Assembly: GCF_013004105.1 (NCBI RefSeq)
Contig: NZ_CP053085.1
Location: 1,364,001 to 1,428,000, forward strand
Reading direction: 5' to 3'
DNA: 64,000 nucleotides
Origin: Gemmatimonas groenlandica
GTDB lineage: Bacteria; Gemmatimonadota; Gemmatimonadetes; Gemmatimonadales; Gemmatimonadaceae
Shown here one piece after another: positions 51,371 through 59,873 of this stretch. Positions within the stretch are counted from its first letter, which is position 1. Each line of letters opens with the position of its first letter. The position numbers were made by a program, and so were the translations under genes. The notes under the pieces are model-generated. The model made no database searches. It saw nothing but the letters and a program-made list of their open reading frames with translations, and was not told the origin of the DNA.

Positions 51371-52588
51371 GTGCCTCGCGCCGCGCGCGTGCTGTTTGTC
51401 ACACACAATGTGCCGCGCTTTGACGGCGACGCGGCCGGTTCGTTCGTCCTGCGACTCGCGGTGGCGTTGCAGTCGGCCGGTGCGACGGTCGACATCATTG
51501 CACCGGGTGCTGCCGGACTGGCGGATGACGGCACACTTGAAGGTGTGCGTATCCGGCGCGTGCGCTACGCCAGCGATGCGCGGATGACGCTCGCCTATGC
51601 TGGCAACATGGCCGAACAGGTCATGGCATCGTGGGGCGGAAAGATGGCGCTGCTGGGGATGTTGCGCGCACTCCGCCGTGCGGTTCGCGCGCAGCTCGAT
51701 GCGGCGGCGCGAGCTGGCGCGCCGTACGATATCGTGCATGCGCATTGGTGGTTCCCGTCAGCCCTTGCACTCTGGCATGCACGACGTGCGGGTGATCCGC
51801 CGTTGGTGATCACGATGCACGGATCGGACGTGCGTCTGGCGCAGCGAACCGCGCCGGCGCATCCCGTCATGCGCGCCGTACTCGGCCAAGCGGCGATGTG
51901 TACGGCGGTCTCTGGTTGGCTGGCTGACACCGCGCGCCGTATCGCACCCGACGCGACGATTGCAGTGTCACCGATGCCGGTCGATGCGCGACACTTCGCT
52001 CCGCCAGCAGACAGCTCGTCCGCGCGAAGTGGGATCCTTTTTGTGGGGCGTCTCAACGCGCAGAAGGGACTCGCGGACTTGCTCGACGCCATGATATCGC
52101 CCGCGATGCGCGCGTACGACGCGCAGCGCGATAGCGAACCGACGACGCTCGACGTCGTCGGGGACGGGCCAGAGGCCGATGCGTTGAAGGCGCGTGCCGC
52201 GGCGCTCGGTCTCGCAGATCGCGTACGCTGGTACGGTGCCCTTCCACAGCCGGCACTGGTGCCACTGTATCAAGGCGCGTGTGCCCTCGCCATCCCGTCG
52301 CGCGAAGAAGGGCTTGGCCTGGTGGCCGTCGAGGCCCAGCTGTGCGGCACACCCGTCGTCGCGTATGCCGACGGTGGTCTGCTCGACGTGGTACGTCCCG
52401 AACACGGTGGCACGTTGGTGACCGTGGGCGATTCTCAGGCGCTCGGCGTGGCGCTGGCCCGCTTGCTTGCCGACGAGACGACTGCTCGAACACTCGGCAT
52501 GTCCGCGCGGCATCAAATGCTGGAGCGCTTTTCGCCAGCGAGTGTGGCCGATCGCTACCTGACGCTTTACCGACAGGCCGCGCGATGA
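51371..52588 (+). CDS. GT4-family glycosyltransferase
   Basis: 405 aa from GTG 51371. GT-B fold: N-terminal VLFVTHNVPRFDGDAAGSFV, middle DIVHAHWWFPSALALW and LVITMHGSDV, C-terminal ILFVGRLNAQKGLADLL and the EX7E region PSREEGLGLVAVEAQLCGTPVV. No membrane helices. Builds a surface glycan from a nucleotide sugar; donor and acceptor cannot be read. Overlaps the next gene by four bases. Confidence 0.87.
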   Translation: MPRAARVLFVTHNVPRFDGDAAGSFVLRLAVALQSAGATVDIIAPGAAGLADDGTLEGVRIRRVRYASDARMTLAYAGNMAEQVMASWGGKMALLGMLRALRRAVRAQLDAAARAGAPYDIVHAHWWFPSALALWHARRAGDPPLVITMHGSDVRLAQRTAPAHPVMRAVLGQAAMCTAVSGWLADTARRIAPDATIAVSPMPVDARHFAPPADSSSARSGILFVGRLNAQKGLADLLDAMISPAMRAYDAQRDSEPTTLDVVGDGPEADALKARAAALGLADRVRWYGALPQPALVPLYQGACALAIPSREEGLGLVAVEAQLCGTPVVAYADGGLLDVVRPEHGGTLVTVGDSQALGVALARLLADETTARTLGMSARHQMLERFSPASVADRYLTLYRQAAR

Positions 52589-53559
52589 CGCAGTCGGGGA
52601 CGTGGCGTGAGCGCGGCGTGTTGCGTCATCCCGCGCTCAAGGTCCTCTTGCTGCTGCTCACTGGCAGTTTTATCGCCTGGGCGCTGCACGGTCAGTGGAC
52701 GGAGATGCGCGCGTCGGCGCGAGACCTCCGCGTGGAGTGGCGCTGGGTGGCGGCGGCCAGCGCCACGGTCCTGGCGGTGTACTCGCTGCTGATTCAGAGC
52801 TGGCGCGTACTGCTGCGCGGATGGGGAGGCGAACTGTCGTATCCCGCGGCCGCGCGCATCTGGACGATCGCCAATCTTGGTCGGTGGATTCCCGGTAAAG
52901 TGTGGTCGGTTGGCGCCCTGAGCGTGTTGGCGGCGCGCGAAGGCGTCTCGGGAACGGCGGCGGCTGGTGCGGCCGTGCTCGGAACACTGCTCAACATCGG
53001 TGCCGGGTTTGGCGTCGCCGTGATCATGGGTGCCGAGGGACTCGACACGGTGTATCCCGGTTTCCGCACCGGCGCGATGGTCGCGACCTTCGTGTTCATC
53101 GCCGGTGTGTTGGCGCTGCCGCGTCTGCTGCCGCCGGTGCTCGCCTGGTTCGCGGCCAAACGCGGCGTGCCACTGGCCAGCAAGCAATTATCGGCGAGGA
53201 CGCTTTGGACGGCAGCCGCCATGAACGCCGCGTCGTGGTTGGGGTATGGGATGGCGTTTGCCCTCTTCTCCCGCGGCGTGACGCCGCGGATCAGTAGCGA
53301 TCCAGCCCTATTTATCGCAGTATTCACCGCGTCCTACCTCATCGGCTATCTCGTGCTGTTCTCTCCAGGAGGACTGGGATTCCGCGAGGCGGCACTGACC
53401 GTATTTCTGGTCGGTGTGAGCGCCGCAGGGCAGGGGGACGCCGTGATCCTCGGGGTCACGTCTCGGGTTTGGCTCACGGTGCTCGAGGTGCTGCCGGGGC
53501 TCGTCAGCCTGTTCTTCCTCCCCGCCTCGCAGCGCGCTGCCTTGCAGCAGGCGAAGTGA
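52585..53559 (+). CDS. UPF0104 / LPG-synthase-TM-like membrane protein
   Basis: 324 aa from ATG 52585, about eight helices. Family features: TIANLGRWIPGKVWSVGAL, a Gly/Ala-rich loop (GTAAAGAAVLGTLLNIGAG), and YLVLFSPGGLGFREAALTVFL. The UPF0104 family includes the transmembrane part of lysyl-phosphatidylglycerol synthase and putative flippases. Coupled to a glycosyltransferase, a role in moving lipid-linked intermediates is possible but inferred. Confidence 0.72.
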   Translation: MTQSGTWRERGVLRHPALKVLLLLLTGSFIAWALHGQWTEMRASARDLRVEWRWVAAASATVLAVYSLLIQSWRVLLRGWGGELSYPAAARIWTIANLGRWIPGKVWSVGALSVLAAREGVSGTAAAGAAVLGTLLNIGAGFGVAVIMGAEGLDTVYPGFRTGAMVATFVFIAGVLALPRLLPPVLAWFAAKRGVPLASKQLSARTLWTAAAMNAASWLGYGMAFALFSRGVTPRISSDPALFIAVFTASYLIGYLVLFSPGGLGFREAALTVFLVGVSAAGQGDAVILGVTSRVWLTVLEVLPGLVSLFFLPASQRAALQQAK

Positions 53560-53607
53560 GCGCTTCCGCTTGGAACGCGCTCACCGATCACCCTTCCAGT
53601 CTTCCCG

Positions 53608-56037
53608 ATGGCCCGCACTGACGCGACGAATGTAGCGCCCCCGGCACCTCGCTTTCCGCTCGCTTGGGCGGCGCTCGTCTGCGTCATCGCGACGATGCTG
53701 CTGGCGTGGCCGGCGCTCGGCGGGGCCTTTCTCGTCAATCCGAATTCGGATCAGTATATCGCGGGCTATTCGTTCCGGGAGTTCGCGGCACGCGCGCTGC
53801 GCGACGGACAAGGATTCCCGCAATGGAATCCATACCAGTTCGGCGGCATGCCGTATGTCGCGGCCATGCACGGCGACATCTTCTATCCGACGTTCCTCTT
53901 GCGATTGGTGCTCCCGACCGATATCGCGATGACCTGGGGCTTTGTGCTCCACATGCTCTTGGCCGGCGTCTTCACGGTGGGATTCCTGCGGGCAGCCGGT
54001 GTCCGGTTTCAAAGCGCCGTCGTGGGTGGTATCGCCTATCTGCTCAGCGGGGCGGTCGCGTCGTACGCGTCACCGGGGCACGATGGAAAGCTGTTCGTCA
54101 GTGCGTTGTTGCCGGCCGCGCTCTGGGCGCTGGTGCGCGGCCTGCGCGATGGTCGGCGCGGCGCCTGGGGACTGCTGGCCTTGATCGTCGGTCTCGCAGT
54201 GCTGTCGCCACATCCGCAGTTGCTGCAGTACATGCTGCTCACCTGCGGTGGCTACGCCCTGTTCCTCGCGCTTCGACCGTGGAGTCTCCCGGCCGAGTCT
54301 TCGGCACCGGGGCGAGACGCGAGTCCGTCGCGGCCCCTAACACGATTGGCGCTGGCGCTCGGGGCCGTCGTCCTCGGCGCGGTGATCGGCGCGGTGCAGT
54401 ATCTCCCAGTTCAGGAGTACGTGCCATGGTCCCCACGCGCCGGCGGAAAGGGCTACGACTACGCGACCAGCTTCTCGTTTCCTCTCGAGGAGACAATCAA
54501 CATGTACCTGCCGCAGTTCTCGGGCATTCTCGAAAAGTACTGGGGACGCAACGGCATCCACTTCCACAGTGAGTACATCGGTGCGACGGTGCTTGTGCTT
54601 GCCCTCTTTGCGTTCGGCGGCGGGCTGGCAAACCGGAATCGCTCGCACGCCTGGTTCTGGCTCGGTGCGCTGATCGTCTCCCTCGTCTGGGCGTGGGGCG
54701 GCAACACGCCATTCTATCAGCTGGTCTACGCCGTCGTCCCCGGCTCCAAGTTCTTCCGTGCGCCGAGCACGATTCTGTATGTCACGGCCTTTTCCTGTGC
54801 GGTCCTGGCGGCGTTCGGCGCTGAGCGGCTGCTCGCGGGAAAGGGTACGAGCCGGTACGCCATCGGCTGGGGAAGCTTTGCCCTTCTCGTCGGAGTCCTT
54901 GCCACAACCGGAGCCTTTACCAACGTCGCGATGTCGCTCCTCGGCGACGCGCGCGGTGAGCTTATCGAAGCCAACGCAGCCTCCGTCGTCGGCGGCGCCT
55001 GGCGATCGGCCGTCGCCGTTCTGGCACTGGTCGGGCTGATGCTCGCGGTTGCGCGCGGCGCACTGAAGGCAGCGTTAGCCGGCTGGCTGCTTGCCGCGTT
55101 GGTCGCTCTCGACCTCTGGAGTGTGGAGCGACACTACTGGACGTTTTCGGCTCGCGCCGAGCAGCTCTACGCGGAAGACGACATCATCCGGTTCCTCAAG
55201 TCGCAAACAGAACCGACCCGTGTTATTGCCATTCCCCTCGGCGACAACATGGCGCCGCATGATCCGTTTGTTCTGGGTGATGCGCTGATGCACCATGGCA
55301 TCCGCGGAGTCCTCGGATACCACGGTAACGAGATCGGCCGCTATCAGGAGCTCTACGGAAAGAGCGATGGTTTCCAGTCCATCGCCAATCCCAACTTCTG
55401 GTCGCTCACCAACGCGCGGTTTTTTTACACCAACACGCCCGGTTTGCCCTTCCAAGGGGCGAAGTTGGCCGCCGGCCCTGTGCGCAACGCGGCGGGCACG
55501 ATGACCTATCTTTACGAGCTTCCCGGTGATCACCCGGCCGCGTGGGTTGCACCTCTGATCGTGAAGCTCGACGATCCGACGACGAAGGCGACGGTGCTCA
55601 ACCCGTTGTTCGACGTAAAGCGCGTCGCAATCTTCGATACGACTTCGACCATACAGGCTAAACCGGTGAACTCGCCGTTGCCTGACCCTGTACCGTTCGG
55701 CGTCGAGATTACGAAGTATCAGGCAGGGGCGATCGACATCATACTGGGCGGACCTGCGCCAGCCGGCAGCGCTTTGCTTGTCTCCGAGAATTACTATCCG
55801 GGTTGGACGGCGACGGTGGATGGCAAACCTGCCACGATCGCCCGGGCCGACTATACACTTATCGGCGTCGAGCTGCCGACGGGCGCGAAGTCCGTGCAGC
55901 TCCGCTTCGACAGCGCACCATATCACACGGGGAAGTTGTTGACTTTGCTGGCACTTGGCGCGGCGTTGCTCTGGTGGATTATCGGGTTCGCGCTCGATCG
56001 AAAGGCCGACGCACCGGCCAACGTTCTCGCGGCGTGA
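53608..56037 (+). CDS. YfhO-family membrane glycosyltransferase-like protein
   Basis: 809 aa. About 12 N-terminal helices with FLVNPNSDQYIAGYSFREFA and QWNPYQFGGMPYVAAMHGDIFYP, a GT-C-like pattern with acidic residues in the first periplasmic loop, then a C-terminal beta domain with SENYYPGWTATVDGKPATI, and a last helix. This is the layout of YfhO (PF09586). Bacterial YfhO proteins transfer sugar from lipid-linked donors to surface polymers. Its neighbours, two DPM1-like GT2 enzymes, could supply such donors. Confidence 0.78.
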   Translation: MARTDATNVAPPAPRFPLAWAALVCVIATMLLAWPALGGAFLVNPNSDQYIAGYSFREFAARALRDGQGFPQWNPYQFGGMPYVAAMHGDIFYPTFLLRLVLPTDIAMTWGFVLHMLLAGVFTVGFLRAAGVRFQSAVVGGIAYLLSGAVASYASPGHDGKLFVSALLPAALWALVRGLRDGRRGAWGLLALIVGLAVLSPHPQLLQYMLLTCGGYALFLALRPWSLPAESSAPGRDASPSRPLTRLALALGAVVLGAVIGAVQYLPVQEYVPWSPRAGGKGYDYATSFSFPLEETINMYLPQFSGILEKYWGRNGIHFHSEYIGATVLVLALFAFGGGLANRNRSHAWFWLGALIVSLVWAWGGNTPFYQLVYAVVPGSKFFRAPSTILYVTAFSCAVLAAFGAERLLAGKGTSRYAIGWGSFALLVGVLATTGAFTNVAMSLLGDARGELIEANAASVVGGAWRSAVAVLALVGLMLAVARGALKAALAGWLLAALVALDLWSVERHYWTFSARAEQLYAEDDIIRFLKSQTEPTRVIAIPLGDNMAPHDPFVLGDALMHHGIRGVLGYHGNEIGRYQELYGKSDGFQSIANPNFWSLTNARFFYTNTPGLPFQGAKLAAGPVRNAAGTMTYLYELPGDHPAAWVAPLIVKLDDPTTKATVLNPLFDVKRVAIFDTTSTIQAKPVNSPLPDPVPFGVEITKYQAGAIDIILGGPAPAGSALLVSENYYPGWTATVDGKPATIARADYTLIGVELPTGAKSVQLRFDSAPYHTGKLLTLLALGAALLWWIIGFALDRKADAPANVLAA

Positions 56038-56047
56038 GGCGACCCAC

Positions 56048-56809
56048 GTGACCCGAATTCCGACTCCGGCGCGTGGTTCACTCGCGCTGGGCGAGCGCGC
56101 CCTCGTGATCGTCCCGACGTACAACGAGAGCGAGAATGTCACCCGCATCGTACCGCTGATCCTCGCGCAGGACTCGCGGCTCGATGTGTTGGTGGTTGAC
56201 GACAATTCTCCTGATGGCACCGGTCAGCTCGCCGATCAGCTGGCCGCGGCCGATCCACGTGTGCATGTGCTGCATCGGGCAGGGAAGGAGGGACTCGGCC
56301 GTGCGTATCTGGCCGGGTTCAAGTGGGCGCTCGAGCGCGACTACGCCTTCATCTTCGAGATGGATGCCGACTTTTCCCACGATCCCGGGCATCTCCCTGA
56401 GTTCCTGGCCGCGATCCGCGACACCGATTTGGTGCTTGGGTCCCGCTATCGCGACGGCAAGGTGACGGTCGTCAATTGGCCGATGACGCGGCTCATGTTG
56501 TCGTACGGCGCGAACATCTATGCGCGCGCGGTGACCGGCCTGCGGTTGGGCGACGCGACGGGCGGCTTCAAGTGCTTTCGGCGCGAAGTGCTGATGGCGA
56601 TCCCGCTCGATCAGGTCCGGTCCAACGGATACGCCTTTCAGATCGAGATGAGTTTCAGGGCCTGGAAGCGGGGATTTCGCATTGCTGAGATTCCTATCGT
56701 CTTCCACGATCGCACGGAAGGCGAGTCGAAGATGTCCAAGCGTATCGTTCGTGAAGCTATTTGGATGGTGTGGCGCCTCCGCTGGTGGGCCATTACGGGG
56801 AACGCGTGA
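56048..56809 (+). CDS. polyprenol monophosphomannose synthase-like GT2
   Basis: 253 aa from GTG 56048; soluble, no membrane helix. DPM1-like motifs: VIVPTYNESENV, LVVDDNSPDGTGQL, KEGLGRAYLAGFKWAL, FEMDADFSHDP (DxD), DATGGFKCFRREVL and FHDRTEGESKMSKRIV. Likely makes polyprenyl-phosphate mannose or glucose. Follows the YfhO-like gene by ten bases; the stop overlaps dapF. Confidence 0.87.
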   Translation: MTRIPTPARGSLALGERALVIVPTYNESENVTRIVPLILAQDSRLDVLVVDDNSPDGTGQLADQLAAADPRVHVLHRAGKEGLGRAYLAGFKWALERDYAFIFEMDADFSHDPGHLPEFLAAIRDTDLVLGSRYRDGKVTVVNWPMTRLMLSYGANIYARAVTGLRLGDATGGFKCFRREVLMAIPLDQVRSNGYAFQIEMSFRAWKRGFRIAEIPIVFHDRTEGESKMSKRIVREAIWMVWRLRWWAITGNA

Positions 56810-57648
56810 CCGCGCCCTTGTCGACGTTACGCGGAATTCCCTTCGCGAAGATGACGGGATCGGGTAATGATTTCGTGTTTTTCGACGGCCGTGATGTGCC
56901 ACTCGAACGTGTGACATCACCTGAGGTGATACAGTCTATCTGCAATAGGCACAACGGTATAGGAGCCGATGGCATTGTCGTTCTCGAACCGGCGCGTCCC
57001 GAGGCGGATGTGCGGATTCATTACTTCAACAGTGATGGAACGCCGGCCGATCTCTGCGGAAACGCGACGCTCTGCTCGACGTCCATGTCGGCCATGCTGG
57101 GCCTTGCCGCAGATTCGGGAATGACGCTCACCACGCCGGCCGGCCTCATTGCCAGCCGCGTCGGCGACGGGCTTCCCGAGATCGATCTGCAGCCGGTCAG
57201 CGGGATCCGACCTGCCATGCCGATCGACCTGGTCGTCGGTGAAGAGCGTATCGGCTTCGCCATCGCCGGCATTCCGCATCTCGTGATCCTGTGCGCCGAC
57301 GCCGATGCGGTGGATGTGGAAGGTCGCGGGCCGCTACTGCGCCGGCATCAGGCGTCGGGCCCGGCGGGGGCGAATGTGAATTGGGTCTCGCCGATGGTAG
57401 GCGGCCAGTGGCGGTATCGCACGTTTGAGCGCGGCGTGGAGGGCGAGACCTTGGCCTGTGGCACCGGAGCCGTCGCGACGGCGGTGCTGCTGACCGCGTG
57501 GGGGCTCGTTGCGCCATCGACGGTGGCGATGCGCACCAGCTCCGGCCGCGATCTCGAGGTGCGTCTGACGGCGACGGAGTCGGGCTTCCGACCAACGCTT
57601 CGTGGTGAGGGCCGCGTGGTATTCCGCGGCGTAATCGACTCGATCTGA
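56806..57648 (+). CDS. dapF: diaminopimelate epimerase
   Basis: Converts LL- to meso-diaminopimelate for lysine and peptidoglycan, 280 aa from GTG 56806. AKMTGSGNDFVFFD start; two catalytic cysteines C84 (ADLCGNATLC) and C218 (LACGTGAVAT), and FERGVEGETLACG. The first active-site loop deviates from the usual CGNGxR: it reads CGNATL, so the conserved Arg is replaced by Leu. Last + gene before the terminus region; convergent with the TPR gene. Confidence 0.9.
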   Translation: MTAPLSTLRGIPFAKMTGSGNDFVFFDGRDVPLERVTSPEVIQSICNRHNGIGADGIVVLEPARPEADVRIHYFNSDGTPADLCGNATLCSTSMSAMLGLAADSGMTLTTPAGLIASRVGDGLPEIDLQPVSGIRPAMPIDLVVGEERIGFAIAGIPHLVILCADADAVDVEGRGPLLRRHQASGPAGANVNWVSPMVGGQWRYRTFERGVEGETLACGTGAVATAVLLTAWGLVAPSTVAMRTSSGRDLEVRLTATESGFRPTLRGEGRVVFRGVIDSI

Positions 57649-57886
57649 GCGGCCGCCGCGCCTCTGTGCGGCGAGCTGGCCAGTTTGCGCTGTTGGCGCG
57701 AGCTCATGCGGTCCATATCACACAAACCATGTGGGAAGGTGGACAGCTTTACGGTTCGTGAGCTTTGACTGCCGAGCCAGATGTGCAGAGAAAGGCTAAC
57801 GCACATATCTGGAAGGGTTTACCGCATTCATCCACAGCGTGATGGAGAAATCCCCAAATCTTTTCCCACAGTTATCCACCAACAAT

Positions 57887-57914
57887 GGTTTACATAACAT
57901 GTATTATGCGCATA
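57887..57914 (-). other. dif: dif-like chromosome dimer resolution site
   Basis: Read on the minus strand: XerC arm TATGCGCATAA, six-base centre TACATG, XerD arm TTATGTAAACC. As I recall them, E. coli dif is GGTGCGCATAA / TGTATA / TTATGTTAAAT and the B. subtilis XerD arm TTATGTAAACT. Matches are 9 of 11 (XerC arm), 8 of 11 (XerD arm against E. coli) and 10 of 11 (against B. subtilis). The 11-6-11 layout is exact. It lies where the gene strand switches from + to -, as expected at a terminus, and a Xer recombinase is encoded about 19 kb away. Confidence 0.85.
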
Positions 57915-58006
57915 TGTAGATGCCGCCCTTTCCCACAGACTGATGCTATTCGGACGTGTTCTGGACGCGTTGATGTCGTATTCGTCGGTGTGGACCGTCT
58001 CCATGC

Positions 58007-58040
58007 AAAAACGGCGACCCGGAATCGCTCCGGACCGCCG
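58007..58040 (-). terminator. Rho-independent terminator of the YfgM-like gene
   Basis: On the minus strand a 12-bp stem with two G-U pairs (58029-58040 and 58012-58023), a five-base loop and a T5 run (58007-58011 as A on +). It is about 50 bases after the stop of the minus-strand gene. Confidence 0.8.
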
Positions 58041-58089
58041 CCGCTCACTTCCTCACAAATCAGCGCTACGGTGCTTCATCCACAGTCGC

Positions 58090-58755
58090 TCAGTTCTTAA
58101 CGGCTCCGGCCAGCTCGCCAAGGCGGACGTTGGCTTCCTGAGCGGCCGGACTGTCCGACTTCGCCAAGGCCTCCCAAATCGTTTTGGCTTCGGCATTCTT
58201 GCCGGCGGCCATGAGACTGCGTGCTTCAGACGCCTTATAGCTGTTCTTGTCGTTCTCGAACTTCGCCGCCGCCGAAGCCTTGCCGTAGTGCGTCGCCGCG
58301 TCGGCCAGCTTACCCTGAAGCTCGTAGCCGACCGCGATCATCGATTCCATCGACGCCTTAAAGTCTGCACTGGCGCTGCCAACCGACTTTTCGAGCGACG
58401 CAATACCCTCGGCGTACTTCTTCTGCTCGAACTGCGTTTGCGCCAGCAGTAGCGAGGCCTGCTGGCCCGAAGCCGTACCCGAATAGCCCTTGGCCACCTT
58501 GTCGAGCGCCTTCGTGGCCTCGTCCAGCTTGCCCTGCGCCATCGGAGCCTGGGCAGCATACAGTGCCGTTGACGCCTTCGCGTTCTGGCCCGACGAATAG
58601 CTGCGGTAGCCGAAAATTGCGAGCGCAGCCACGGCGACGCCGCCAACTGCCATGCCGATCGGACGGCTGTTCGACTGGAACCAGTCGCCAAGCTTCTCCA
58701 TCGGATCGTCGGAGAGGCTCGAGGAGGACGACGCGGAACGGGACGACTGGGCCAT
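58090..58755 (-). CDS. membrane-anchored tetratricopeptide protein, YfgM-like
   Basis: 221 aa from the ATG at 58755. Ser-rich cytoplasmic N-terminus, one membrane helix (residues about 33-53, PIGMAVGGVAVAALAIFGYR), then TPR-like helical repeats (ALYAAQAPMAQGKLDEATKAL; LLAQTQFEQKKYAEGIASLEK; GYELQGKLADAATHYGKA). This resembles YfgM, which works beside the Sec translocon in the periplasm. Role inferred from architecture. Confidence 0.7.
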   Translation of the reverse strand: MAQSSRSASSSSSLSDDPMEKLGDWFQSNSRPIGMAVGGVAVAALAIFGYRSYSSGQNAKASTALYAAQAPMAQGKLDEATKALDKVAKGYSGTASGQQASLLLAQTQFEQKKYAEGIASLEKSVGSASADFKASMESMIAVGYELQGKLADAATHYGKASAAAKFENDKNSYKASEARSLMAAGKNAEAKTIWEALAKSDSPAAQEANVRLGELAGAVKN

Positions 58756-58866
58756 GCGGAAGACCAGCGATGAGGGGCGAAGAACGAAACGGACGAAGAT
58801 AGCCTTATAACATAGTGCCGCATGCTCCCGGAGTGTATGGGGGCGTGCGGATTGCACTCGAGAAGG

Positions 58867-58940
58867 TGTCCCCGGCAGGGATCGAACCTGCGGCCTGAAG
58901 TTTAGGAAACTTCCGCTCTATCCAACTGAGCTACGGGGAC
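58867..58940 (-). tRNA. tRNA-Arg (anticodon CCU)
   Basis: 74 nt cloverleaf. Acceptor GTCCCCG pairs with CGGGGAC plus discriminator A; D-arm AGCTCAGTTGGATAGAGC; anticodon loop TTCCTAA with CCT at 58904-58906; T-arm GCAGGTTCGATCCCTGC. The 3' CCA is not encoded (the genome reads ACACC). Reads AGG, a rare Arg codon in a high-GC genome. Confidence 0.97.
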
Positions 58941-59027
58941 GGCACCGCACGGAGTGTCCGCCGCGCGGTCGATGCGAATCTCGCCGATCGGTGCACCGCG
59001 CTCAAGTCTGCCCGTCGGTTCTTGTGC

Positions 59028-59558
59028 TTAGAATGTCACCACTGCGTGCACGGCGCGATCCGGGAGTTTCGCCCGACCGTGAAGGAAACCGAGCTCGACC
59101 AGCACTGAAACGCCAACGACCGAACCGCCGAGCCGCTCGATCAGTCGGCAGGTCGCCGCAGCGGTTCCGCCGGTAGCGAGGACGTCGTCGACCACCAGCA
59201 CGCGCGCACCTGCCCCGACGGCGTCCGTATGCATTTCCAGCACGTCGCTCCGGTATTCCAGATCGTACGACTCACGCGCCGTTTTCCAGGGCAGCTTGCC
59301 GGGTTTGCGCGCTGGCGCGAACGGCACATCGAGCTGCAGCGCCATCGGCACGCCGAACAGGAAGCCACGACTCTCCACGCCGACCACATGTGTAACGCCG
59401 GAGCCGCGAAGAGGCGCGAGCATCGCCGTGATCACGTCGCGCATCAGCGCCGGATCGGCGAGCACTGGAGTGATGTCCTTGAAAAGGATGCCTGGGCTCG
59501 GAAAGTCCGGGACATCTCGGAGTGTGGCTGACAATCGTTCGGTGAGTATGGCAGTCAT
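59028..59558 (-). CDS. apt: adenine phosphoribosyltransferase
   Basis: Salvages adenine to AMP, 176 aa from the ATG at 59558 (a TTG at 59567 is also in frame). FPSPGILFKDITPVL, VVGVESRGFLFG, RKPGKLPWKT and the PRPP loop VLVVDDVLATGGTAAA are all intact. Confidence 0.95.
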   Translation of the reverse strand: MTAILTERLSATLRDVPDFPSPGILFKDITPVLADPALMRDVITAMLAPLRGSGVTHVVGVESRGFLFGVPMALQLDVPFAPARKPGKLPWKTARESYDLEYRSDVLEMHTDAVGAGARVLVVDDVLATGGTAAATCRLIERLGGSVVGVSVLVELGFLHGRAKLPDRAVHAVVTF

Positions 59559-59585
59559 GCGTGCCAAACTATCGCAGACCGCCGC

Positions 59586-59873
59586 TTATCGCTCGATCGC
59601 GAACGGCGTGGGTAGACCCACGGCGTCGAAGCTGGTGAGCTCCCGGCGAACCACGTCGCTGACCGTCGAGTTCCGTGGACCGATTTTGAGTCCGCGTTCC
59701 AGCGTGTCCAGACTCGCTTCCTCCCCATGCGCCACGAGCACCACGGCGCCATCGGGCTCATTACGCACCCACCCAGCGAGCCCAAGCGCACGAGCGTGCT
59801 CGCGCACGTACCATCGGAAGCCAACGCCCTGCACTTCCCCTTCCACCCGATAGCGGCGAACCGCCAGCGCCAT
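59586..59873 (-). CDS. acyP: acylphosphatase
   Basis: Hydrolyses acyl phosphates, 95 aa. EGEVQGVGFRWYVREHA with catalytic R20 and GWVRNEPDGAV with N38, the two conserved residues. Ends 27 bases before the apt start; its start codon touches the stop of the upstream gene. Confidence 0.93.
   Translation of the reverse strand: MALAVRRYRVEGEVQGVGFRWYVREHARALGLAGWVRNEPDGAVVLVAHGEEASLDTLERGLKIGPRNSTVSDVVRRELTSFDAVGLPTPFAIER

Larger units (their letters stand above)
57827..58085 (+). repeat. cluster of DnaA-box-like motifs flanking dif
   Basis: Same-strand motifs: TTCATCCACAG at 57827-57837 and again at 58075-58085; TTTCCCACAG at 57862-57871 and 57929-57938; TTATCCACC at 57872-57880. Each differs from TTWTNCACA by one base. 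The two TTTCCCACAG copies lie 15 and 14 bases from the edges of the dif-like site. Confidence 0.5.
57649..58089. other. long AT-richer gap between convergent genes, replication-terminus region
   Basis: 441 bases without a gene, the only such stretch above 300 bases in the window. It lies between two convergent genes, so it needs no promoter. It holds the dif-like site (57887-57914), a terminator for the minus-strand gene (58007-58040) and several TCCACA-type motifs. Small open frames inside it lack family features. Confidence 0.7.

Noticed and set aside
57649-58089. oriC interpretation of the DnaA-box-like cluster with an AT-rich core
   Set aside because: Genes on both sides point towards this region, the opposite of an origin, and no dnaA, dnaN or gidA is near. 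The AT-rich core is better explained by the dif-like site.
58867-58940. tRNA-Arg as an integration site for a mobile element
   Set aside because: No duplicated tRNA 3' end, integrase or foreign genes are visible on either side.
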